IMG/VR virus record: IMGVR_UViG_3300032116_001575 | Span: 1-20,679 of that record | Origin: a virus | Strand: one strand, 5' to 3' | DNA length: 20,679 nt | In this document: positions 14,186 to 19,446 of the stretch, in pieces | Layout: each line of letters begins with the position of its first letter | Position numbering within the stretch: the stretch's first letter is position 1 | The notes under the pieces: model-generated | Told to the model about the DNA's origin: nothing | Databases searched by the model: none | Seen by the model: only the letters and a program-made list of their open reading frames with translations | Position numbers and translations under genes: made by a program

Positions 14186-14986
14186 TCAGTAGCCATATCC
14201 ACCGCCATACGGAGACTCGCTGCTCAAGGTTCCTTGTGACTGAGCTGAACCACTGGCTACGCCACTGAGCTTCCAGTTCATCATCAGGCGACCGCTTGGG
14301 ACCATTGTTCCGATAACGGCCCCGCGCAGAATACTGAGCGCGAGCGTTGGCAGTGCAGTACCGCCCGCTGAACCCGTTGCATTCTTGATGACGTTCGGTC
14401 GCAGCAGCGTGCCGGAGAGGGGTGCAGTTCCATCGGCTTGCCCGGTGGGCTTCACCAGCGGGATCCTGCCAACTGGGCTGAATGATCCTCGAGCAGCGCC
14501 ATCAAGTAGGGCGTAGCGACCAACGGCGATCGCGATCGCAAAGGGAATGCGTTGCCACTGACTACTAGAGACCGTGACGTAATAGGTCCCGGCGGGGACC
14601 CCTAAAAGGTTTTCGTAGGCGTCTGTACCGTGGATGTCGCATTCGGTGGCGTATCCACTGGTGTCAAGAGGTATTGGTTTGCGCTCGGCGTCGAGGATTC
14701 CGACGCTTAAGAAGCGATCAGTGCTGGCACCACTGCTGAGCTTGCGCACGCTAAGCTCAACGCGACGCGGCAGGGCGACCTTGAAGTAGAGGGTGTTACT
14801 GCCGGCCTCGGATCCAATCTCGCCGGTGAGGTCCGCGATGAGGATGTCGGTCTGGCCTAGGTCCCTTGATTTGCTAACAGCGTTGTACTTGACGTAATAA
14901 GGCCGCAAGAACGACGGCAGGGTTGGATCGCTACCGCCGTAACTGGTGCGCGTGAGTTCGTGGGCCTGTGTCTGTGTCAGGGTCAT
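14186..14986 (-). CDS. Beta-rich virion protein (266 aa), unknown role
   Basis: I chose ATG 14986, which overlaps the TGA of the small upstream gene (TGATG); GTG 14989 is the only other option before an in-frame stop. Residues about 40-165 are beta-rich: charged/hydrophobic strands ('TLYFKVALPRRVELSVRKL', 'FLSVGILDAERKPI') and 'GVPAGTYYVTVSSSQW', which resembles strand-turn-strand segments of extracellular beta-sandwich domains. The C-terminal hundred residues are Gly/Ser/Ala-rich, ending in a Gly/Tyr tail. No enzyme motif is seen. A structural role such as a fibre or head-surface protein is likely given the neighbour at 13709, but no family is recognised. Confidence 0.62.
   Translation of the reverse strand: MTLTQTQAHELTRTSYGGSDPTLPSFLRPYYVKYNAVSKSRDLGQTDILIADLTGEIGSEAGSNTLYFKVALPRRVELSVRKLSSGASTDRFLSVGILDAERKPIPLDTSGYATECDIHGTDAYENLLGVPAGTYYVTVSSSQWQRIPFAIAIAVGRYALLDGAARGSFSPVGRIPLVKPTGQADGTAPLSGTLLRPNVIKNATGSAGGTALPTLALSILRGAVIGTMVPSGRLMMNWKLSGVASGSAQSQGTLSSESPYGGGYGY
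14526..14539. repeat. Two overlapping HIP1-type octamers (GCGATCGC)
   Basis: GCGATCGC occurs twice sharing two bases, inside the beta-rich minus-strand gene, and once more at 17048-17055 in the capsid gene. HIP1 is enriched in many freshwater cyanobacteria. The copies seen are too few to indicate host. Confidence 0.5.
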
Positions 14987-15150
14987 CACGGGTCATAGAT
15001 ACGGCACTCATCGGCCCATGGATTCTCCTGGCAGAAGACAAGAAACTTGCGCCGGATCCCGGAATCGAGGGGATCAGGATCGCCCATGCGTTTCACTGCA
15101 GGAAGATCGCGATCTGATTTTGGATCGTTTTCAGCACCTTGCTGAGCCAT
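14986..15150 (-). CDS. Small hydrophilic protein (54 aa), coupled to the beta-rich virion gene
   Basis: Reading the minus strand, ATG (15150-15148) opens a 54-residue frame whose TGA (14988-14986) overlaps the next ATG as TGATG. The N-terminal half is rich in Asp, Lys, Pro and Gln. The C-terminal half has an aromatic/basic helix and a conserved-looking end, 'KFLVFCQENPWADECRIYD', with two cysteines. It is not a fragment of the neighbouring gene. The exact coupling, intact frame and globular-looking C-terminus argue for a real gene; the weak upstream GGCGGG leaves the start uncertain. I recall similar short proteins ending in a D/E-C-x-Y-like motif in cyanophages but cannot confirm it. It is the first gene of this minus-strand transcript. 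Confidence 0.55.
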   Translation of the reverse strand: MAQQGAENDPKSDRDLPAVKRMGDPDPLDSGIRRKFLVFCQENPWADECRIYDP

Positions 15151-15366
15151 ATAATGCCCGCCAGGGATGCAGCAATGCTAGTCAATACGCGGTTCCCTAA
15201 TAATTGCCGCTTATTGGGATTGCGCGTACCAGGCGCCGCCGCACGTTGATCAGACGCACGGCAGATCACTCACCAGCTTGGGGAAACGGCAAAAATCCAA
15301 GCTCCTGGATTCGATACCCCTGACGCCGTTCTTCTTCGGGGTTACTGCTTGCGCAGCCAGGTAAAG
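15151..15366. other. Gene-free spacer between the two minus-strand units
   Basis: I find no coding frame of note in these 216 bases on either strand. The spacer holds an imperfect inverted repeat, CCC-t-AATAA (15195-15203) and TTATTGGG (15211-15218), an 8-bp stem with one bulge and a 7-base loop that lacks a T-run on either side. On the minus strand it would be the 5' region of the transcript for the 54 and 266 aa genes. TAGCAT (15180-15175) is a possible -10 match with nothing convincing at -35. Part of the region (15301-15345) has a T-loop-like TTCGATA but no tRNA fold. Confidence 0.5.
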
Positions 15367-15927
15367 CTAGCGCCGCAGTGTAGGCAACTTGCAGCGGGGT
15401 AGAACCTTGCGCAGATCATGAATGAGATCGTCGGCAAAGATGCCATGAAATTCAAGGCGACCCCTTTGCACCAGAGCAGGCGTGTGACCAAGGTCAAGGG
15501 CCCAAGCGCGGAGATGCTGAGTTTCTTCGGCGTCAGCCCAGGAACGCAGGATCGCTTTGTTCTTGGCCACTGTCCCTGTATCGCACCAGAGTGCCGCTAA
15601 CCCTTGAGCGCCAGCAATCTTGAGAACTTCAGGCGTAAGGCGACGCTGATCGCGGAAGTAAAGCAGCTCGTAAACCCGGTAGAGATCAGGGCTGTGGACG
15701 CGAATGCGGCGATCGTCGTAGAAGCCGCTGCCCTGGACAATGTCAGAGGCAGCCTCGAGCTTGCCATCATGCGCCTTGTGCAGCATGCGCAGCTGATGAT
15801 TCAAATAGGTCAGATCCGTCTCCGGCCGCTTGATCTCGAGCCAAGGGCGCTTCTTCTGACCTCGCAAGCTGATCGTTCCCTTGCCCAAGCAGTAGCTCAG
15901 TGCGAGCGCTACGAATTGCGCTGACAT
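15367..15927 (-). CDS. LAGLIDADG-like protein, second unit with degenerate motifs (186 aa)
   Basis: This minus-strand frame has ATG 15927 with an AGAGG-type site about six bases upstream, so it may be made separately. It parallels the 253-residue frame before it: 'YELLYFRDQRRLTPEVLKIAGAQGLAALWCDTG' (about 86-118) corresponds to 'YNLLYPSGE..ISQTALDMLGAKAAAWLWAEG' there, the pattern of LAGLIDADG_2-type homing endonucleases ('YnLFYp.gkK.iP....lt..aLA.WfMDDG'). The first motif position is 'LSYCLGKG', with Lys16 where the catalytic Asp should be, and the second has CDTG for DDG. Nuclease activity is therefore doubtful. It may be a separate partner protein or the C-terminal half of a frameshifted fusion. 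Confidence 0.65.
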   Translation of the reverse strand: MSAQFVALALSYCLGKGTISLRGQKKRPWLEIKRPETDLTYLNHQLRMLHKAHDGKLEAASDIVQGSGFYDDRRIRVHSPDLYRVYELLYFRDQRRLTPEVLKIAGAQGLAALWCDTGTVAKNKAILRSWADAEETQHLRAWALDLGHTPALVQRGRLEFHGIFADDLIHDLRKVLPRCKLPTLRR

Positions 15928-16528
15928 CCCAGACCTCTTCTTGGAATAGATGGATGCGTGATGCAGGTGCGTAGGGGGCGAGTGCCTTGCGAATCTTGCT
16001 GGCCTCTCGCTGCTGGAAGCGCAGGCGCGGATTGATGTGGGTATCGGCCAGGGTGGCTTCCGCGCCGGTCAGCACCCCGATCCACTGGCAAACGCGCAGC
16101 GCCTCATCAAAGGTTTTGCCAACGCGAGCGAGATCGACGTAGCCCTCGGGATACACCCGCGCGCCTTCCGCCCAGAGCCAGGCCGCTGCTTTTGCGCCCA
16201 ACATGTCGAGCGCGGTCTGACTGATTTCGCGCTCGCCGCTGGGGTAGAGCAGGTTGTAGACGGGGCGCAGTTTGGTCGAGGAGACCCGAAAGCGCAGCAC
16301 CGAAGTGCTCCTGCCGTTGGACCTGGGCTTGGTTTTGTAGTGAACAATTTGCGCCTGAGTCGGCACAAATTGACGGAATTCTGCAACCTTCTCCTCGAGG
16401 AAGGCCGACTCCGAGGCCCCAGCGGTCAGGGTCAGCTGGATATAACCCCCGCCGGGACTGCGATATGGGACGAGGCTGCCGTCAGCCAGAAGTAAGCCGA
16501 GCAGCCCGCGGACGTCTGCAGCGTCCAA
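15767..16528 (-). CDS. LAGLIDADG-like protein, first unit with intact first motif (253 aa)
   Basis: The minus-strand TTG at 16528 is the first possible start after an in-frame TAG, and the motif LLGLLLADGS already begins at residue 9, so the start cannot lie far downstream. D16 fits the catalytic Asp of LAGLIDADG_2-type enzymes, while the second motif region reads 'AWLWAEG' (117-122) instead of a DDG motif, so one catalytic acid may be missing. Residues about 60-190 follow the family layout with 'LRPVYNLLYPSGE' and a last 'IRKALAPYAP' segment. The unit matches the next frame (15367-15927) along its length, so the two arose by duplication. Residues after about 200 overlap that frame and are Ser/Ala/Gln-rich, probably non-native. 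Confidence 0.62.
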   Translation of the reverse strand: MDAADVRGLLGLLLADGSLVPYRSPGGGYIQLTLTAGASESAFLEEKVAEFRQFVPTQAQIVHYKTKPRSNGRSTSVLRFRVSSTKLRPVYNLLYPSGEREISQTALDMLGAKAAAWLWAEGARVYPEGYVDLARVGKTFDEALRVCQWIGVLTGAEATLADTHINPRLRFQQREASKIRKALAPYAPASRIHLFQEEVWDVSAIRSARTELLLGQGNDQLARSEEAPLARDQAAGDGSDLFESSAAHAAQGA

Positions 16529-16529
16529 T

Positions 16530-16557
16530 TTTTCACACTACGCAACCTGCTTATAGT
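16530..16557 (+). promoter_or_regulatory. Candidate promoter of the major capsid gene
   Basis: TTTTCA (16530-16535, four of six matches to TTGACA) and TATAGT (16552-16557) are 16 bases apart. TATAGT sits in the hairpin-forming GCTTATAGTAAGC (16549-16561). It is the best match to a standard sigma-70 promoter I see here, 22 bases before the GTG start. Confidence 0.45.
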
Positions 16558-16564
16558 AAGCCCT

Positions 16565-16570
16565 AGGAGG
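16565..16570 (+). promoter_or_regulatory. Ribosome-binding site AGGAGG deciding the capsid start
   Basis: AGGAGG is eight bases before the GTG at 16579. The later ATG at 16618 has no such site, so GTG 16579 is the better start. Confidence 0.65.
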
Positions 16571-16578
16571 CACATTGA

Positions 16579-17760
16579 GTGCCCTCTCGCACACTTGTCA
16601 CTCGGACATTTCATCCCATGTGGATTGACAATGACTTTCCGAAGCTGCTAGGTGCCGAGCTTTATCGCCCCCATCCCTCGTACATCGTGGAGATGGCGGT
16701 CGAGCCCGTGGTTGTGCACGATTTCGCCAAGCAACCCGGCCAGACTGTTCAGCTTGATCGCTACCGCTTCTGGGGTGCCCCTGGCACTAAGGACAGCCGT
16801 GAGCGCACTGCTGATCAAACTCTCGGCACTGCATCTTCGCGCTCGATCGTGAAGGACAAGGTGCTGGTGACTCTCAAGGAGTACACCGGCCCCGCTGACC
16901 CGACCGATACCTCCGCCCCCTCCACCTTCAAGGTGGCCCGGGAAACCCTGCTGACTGCTCAGCGCCTGCTGCTGGACACCGGCAACCTGAATGTCTTCCA
17001 CCAGTCGATCGGTTCTCTGACCCTGCTGGATGACTACCGTCGTTGGCGCGATCGCGTTTTCGCCGACGAGCTGTTCAAAGCTGAAGCCAACGGCGCAGCT
17101 GACAGCACCAAGGGTGGTTACTTCTACCCCCTGAAGAAGGCCAAGGCAACCTCTGCCCCCTTCCTCACCTACGCAGCCGGCGAATCCGCCAAGTTCGATG
17201 TCAAGACCGACCTCCTCGAGGTGGTCAAGGACATGCGCAAGCGGAACGTCCCCACCTTTGCTGACGGCTACTACCGTTGCATTGCGGATCCCACCGCAAT
17301 GATGCACCTGCGCCAGAACGATGCGTTCCGTGAGATCGCTCGTTACGCAGGCAACGGCATGGTCAACCCCATGCAGCCCGAACTGGCCCCTAACGCCAGC
17401 TTCTTCCGTGGCATGGGCCCTGCCTACGGTCAGGCCGGCTTCGTTGCTGGTCAGCCCGTAATGCCTTCTGGCTTCCTGTTTGAGGGTGTGCGTTGGTTCG
17501 AAAGCACCAACCTGCCCGAGAAGAGCCTTCAGGTGACCATCACTGACGCTTCCATCAGCAGCGCAGTGACCACCGCTGCTCCGATGCTGTTCTTCGGCCC
17601 TCAAGCCGTGGGCGTTGGCATTGGCGGCAATAACGCTCAGATCCTGCTGAACAACAACGACGACTTCAGTCGTTTCATCATCATGATCTGGTCGCTCTTC
17701 GCCGGTTTCGAAATCCTGAACAAGGACTTCGTGACTGTGGCCTACTCGTTCGTGTACTGA
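16579..17760 (+). CDS. Major capsid protein (N4 gp56/P22-like, HK97 fold)
   Basis: GTG 16579 is chosen for its AGGAGG site and gives 393 residues. The protein matches the N4 gp56/P22-like capsid group by pattern: an N-terminal arm; 'DKVLVTLKEYTGPADP' (about 95-110); a helical spine ('ARETLLTAQRLLLDTGNL'); 'GYYRCIADPTAMMHLRQNDAFREI' (about 230-255); then 'GFLFEGVRWFEST' and 'FFGPQAVGVGIGGNNAQI'. It builds the icosahedral shell by self-assembly around the scaffold. Codon use is strongly biased (mostly CTG for Leu, many C-ending codons), as expected for the most abundant virion protein. It has its own promoter candidate and is followed 16 bases on by a putative decoration gene. Confidence 0.85.
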   Translation: MPSRTLVTRTFHPMWIDNDFPKLLGAELYRPHPSYIVEMAVEPVVVHDFAKQPGQTVQLDRYRFWGAPGTKDSRERTADQTLGTASSRSIVKDKVLVTLKEYTGPADPTDTSAPSTFKVARETLLTAQRLLLDTGNLNVFHQSIGSLTLLDDYRRWRDRVFADELFKAEANGAADSTKGGYFYPLKKAKATSAPFLTYAAGESAKFDVKTDLLEVVKDMRKRNVPTFADGYYRCIADPTAMMHLRQNDAFREIARYAGNGMVNPMQPELAPNASFFRGMGPAYGQAGFVAGQPVMPSGFLFEGVRWFESTNLPEKSLQVTITDASISSAVTTAAPMLFFGPQAVGVGIGGNNAQILLNNNDDFSRFIIMIWSLFAGFEILNKDFVTVAYSFVY

Positions 17761-17761
17761 T

Positions 17762-17768
17762 AGGAGGT
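17762..17768 (+). promoter_or_regulatory. Strong ribosome-binding site AGGAGGT
   Basis: AGGAGGT is eight bases before ATG 17777, predicting high translation of the gene after the capsid gene. Confidence 0.65.
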
Positions 17769-17776
17769 AACGAACA

Positions 17777-18415
17777 ATGGCTAAGAAGATCTATCCCGGT
17801 AACTACGTCAACCGCCTGAGCTCCTACCAGGGCCAGCCTGCGGTGTGCGTACCTGGCCGCGTGTACTACCACATCACTGGCTATGCCCTGGTGAACGCCA
17901 CCGGCGGCACCAGCTTCGATGTGATCATCCCCTCGCCTGATAAGCGTGGCGATGACAAGCCCCGTGCTGATATCACCGGCCTGACCCTGCCTGCCGGCGC
18001 CAACGTCTATTACCTGGGCGTTCGTGTTCCCGACCTGCGCAAGGATCGCGGTGTGGGCACTGCTTTCTCTGGTCTGGTCGGTACCAACACCGATCGCATC
18101 AAGTTAGCTGACGCCCTGGCCAACGACAACGTGCTGACTGCCACCACGCTGTCGACCAATAGCGCCACCATCGCTGTAGCCAGCACCACTGTGGCTCCTG
18201 TAGCTGCAAGCAAGTCAGTGATCACTCCCGTGGCACTGACTGGCGCCGAGACCCTGAAGGTCTACGTGACCAACAGCACCGGCACCGCTGCTGGTTCGAC
18301 TCTGACCTCCAGCCTGACTGGCGGCACCCCCATCATCTGCGAGGTGGCTTACTACCTCGACGATGCTGTGGCTGAGCTGAACGATGTGAGCATCCCCTAC
18401 ATCACTGAGTCCTGA
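17777..18415 (+). CDS. Putative capsid decoration or structural protein (212 aa)
   Basis: The ATG has a full AGGAGGT site and follows the capsid gene by 16 bases, so both probably share a message. Residues 1-60 hold strands with Gly/Tyr turns; residues about 115-185 are Thr/Ser/Ala/Val-rich and read like a second beta domain ('TTLSTNSATIAVASTTVAPVA'). The C-terminal end is acidic. Codon bias is as strong as in the capsid gene, supporting high expression. A beta-rich, strongly translated protein directly after the capsid gene is typical of a head decoration or cement protein; I recognise no specific family. A terminator follows. Confidence 0.62.
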   Translation: MAKKIYPGNYVNRLSSYQGQPAVCVPGRVYYHITGYALVNATGGTSFDVIIPSPDKRGDDKPRADITGLTLPAGANVYYLGVRVPDLRKDRGVGTAFSGLVGTNTDRIKLADALANDNVLTATTLSTNSATIAVASTTVAPVAASKSVITPVALTGAETLKVYVTNSTGTAAGSTLTSSLTGGTPIICEVAYYLDDAVAELNDVSIPYITES

Positions 18416-18448
18416 ACTCTGTGAACTGAGGGTTTGTCCCTACAATGA

Positions 18449-18478
18449 GGGCGTCTGTTTGATCAGGCGCCCTTTTTT
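18449..18478 (+). terminator. Rho-independent terminator after the capsid-decoration transcript
   Basis: GGGCGTCTG (18449-18457) and CAGGCGCCC (18464-18472) form a 9-bp stem with one G-U pair and a TTTGAT loop, followed by TTTTTT (18473-18478). The layout is classical. The next gene starts only 11 bases after the T-run. Confidence 0.85.
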
Positions 18479-18489
18479 GTTTGTGCGTT

Positions 18490-18921
18490 ATGGCGCTATA
18501 CCAGAACACCAAGAACGGCCAGATCGTTGAGTTCATCGCTCACCACGACAAGGACTGGGCGATGATCCGCAATTCGGCTGGCGCGGTGCAGTATCTGGCC
18601 CTGGCTGATCTTGTGGCTTACGAGCCCGGCAAGGGTCGGGTGGGCGACGGACCGAAGCCCCAATCCGCCGAGAGCCCTGCCGATGAGGATGCGATCCCGG
18701 AGAGCACCATCCCTGTGGATACCCGCCTGAATATCAACACAGCCTCGGCTGAGGCGATTGCCAAGGTCGTGAAAGGTATCGGCTACAGCACTGCCAAGAA
18801 AATTGTCGAGCTGCGCCTTAGCCTCTCTGGTGAACGCTTCAGCAATCTCGATCAGCTCAAGCGGATTGGCCGCGTTGACTGGGATGAGGTGATCGCTGCC
18901 GATCTGATCTACGTCGGCTGA
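18490..18921 (+). CDS. Helix-hairpin-helix protein in head-tail module (143 aa)
   Basis: I chose ATG 18490 over TTG 18481; neither has a clear ribosome-binding site because the terminator lies directly upstream. Residues 1-45 are a small beta-like unit ('NTKNGQIVEFIAHHDKDWAMI'), followed by an acidic linker (50-75). Residues about 78-140 are a ComEA-like helix-hairpin-helix pair: 'LNINTASAEAIAKVVKGIGYSTAKKI' with the GIG turn at 96-98, then 'FSNLDQLKRIG'. Such modules bind DNA backbones non-specifically. Its place between capsid and connector genes suggests a head-completion protein near the DNA exit. The position relative to the terminator implies read-through or a separate promoter. Confidence 0.72.
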   Translation: MALYQNTKNGQIVEFIAHHDKDWAMIRNSAGAVQYLALADLVAYEPGKGRVGDGPKPQSAESPADEDAIPESTIPVDTRLNINTASAEAIAKVVKGIGYSTAKKIVELRLSLSGERFSNLDQLKRIGRVDWDEVIAADLIYVG

Positions 18922-18927
18922 GAATCT

Positions 18928-18933
18928 TAGAAT
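18928..18933 (+). promoter_or_regulatory. Candidate -10 element TAGAAT
   Basis: TAGAAT follows the stop of the helix-hairpin-helix gene by six bases. It is 24 bases before the proposed AUC start at 18958, but 126 bases before the first ATG at 19060. Confidence 0.45.
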
Positions 18934-18957
18934 CGGTCAAGATCGGCGGTCAGTCCA

Positions 18958-19443
18958 ATCGAACTAAACGATTACGACAAAAGCCGTTGTCGCTTCCACC
19001 TGGGCATCAACGTCGGCGCGAATATCCCCGCCGGTGATGTAGCCCGCTTGGAGGAAGCGATGGCTCGCATACCCGACAGCTATTTCTATAGCCGGGTCAT
19101 CGAGCACCTGGATCGCTGCGACAAGGCGTACCGGATTTCCCAGATCTTCCGCGTTGAGGACCAGCCTCAACCGAGCCGGATTGAACGGATTACTGGTGAT
19201 ACCGATCGTGCGATCTACCAGTCCGATCCGCTGAAGGCGGCTAAGGATTACCGGGAGGTCTACCTGCGGGAGGTGGATCTTCTGGCTGAAACCCTCTATG
19301 TGGCGAACTACCGCCGAGAAGAGGTCCGCCGTTACGCCTTCGAGCGTGCTGGCGTGGAATTCATCATGGCCATCCCGGGGCCAGCAGATACAGCCGTTGG
19401 CACGCGCGTGATGCAGGCCACGGGTTCCATGAACTGGAGGTAA
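18958..19443 (+). CDS. Putative head-tail connector protein with a non-standard start
   Basis: The frame is open from 18931 (after TAG 18928-18930), but no ATG, GTG or TTG occurs in it before TTG 19048 and ATG 19060. The stretch before those codons reads like conserved protein: 'DYDKSRCRFHLGINVGANIPAGDVARLEEAMARIPDSYFY', which resembles, from memory, phage connector-like proteins beginning 'LT.YDKSR.R.HLGYN'. I therefore propose initiation at ATC 18958 (161 residues). If only ATG 19060 is used, which has GGAGG five bases upstream, the product is 128 residues. The protein is mainly helical ('RVIEHLDRCDKAYR', 'REVYLREVDLLAETLYVANYRREEVRRYAFERAG') like adaptor proteins below the portal. The next gene begins three bases after its stop. 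Confidence 0.55.
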   Translation: MELNDYDKSRCRFHLGINVGANIPAGDVARLEEAMARIPDSYFYSRVIEHLDRCDKAYRISQIFRVEDQPQPSRIERITGDTDRAIYQSDPLKAAKDYREVYLREVDLLAETLYVANYRREEVRRYAFERAGVEFIMAIPGPADTAVGTRVMQATGSMNWR

Positions 19444-19446
19444 GCG

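Noticed and set aside
15301-15345. tRNA-like TTCGATA segment
   Set aside because: The stretch resembles a T-loop, but no paired T stem, anticodon arm or acceptor stem can be built.
16037-16495. 152-codon plus-strand frame opposite the LAGLIDADG-like unit
   Set aside because: The minus-strand frame has recognisable family motifs; the plus-strand one has none and no start signal.
13539-16578. Invertible phase-variation segment
   Set aside because: I found no inverted repeats shared by the two edges and no recombinase gene in the window.
14526-17055. HIP1 octamers as proof of a freshwater cyanobacterial host
   Set aside because: Only three copies were noticed in about 20.7 kb; that is not the enrichment expected of HIP1-rich hosts.
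16648-17604. 318-codon minus-strand frame opposite the capsid gene
   Set aside because: Strong codon bias in the capsid frame produces long antisense open frames; the capsid protein matches a known family.
18441-18446. TACAAT as a -10 box before the helix-hairpin-helix gene
   Set aside because: No -35 element at the right distance, and the transcript would start inside the terminator stem.
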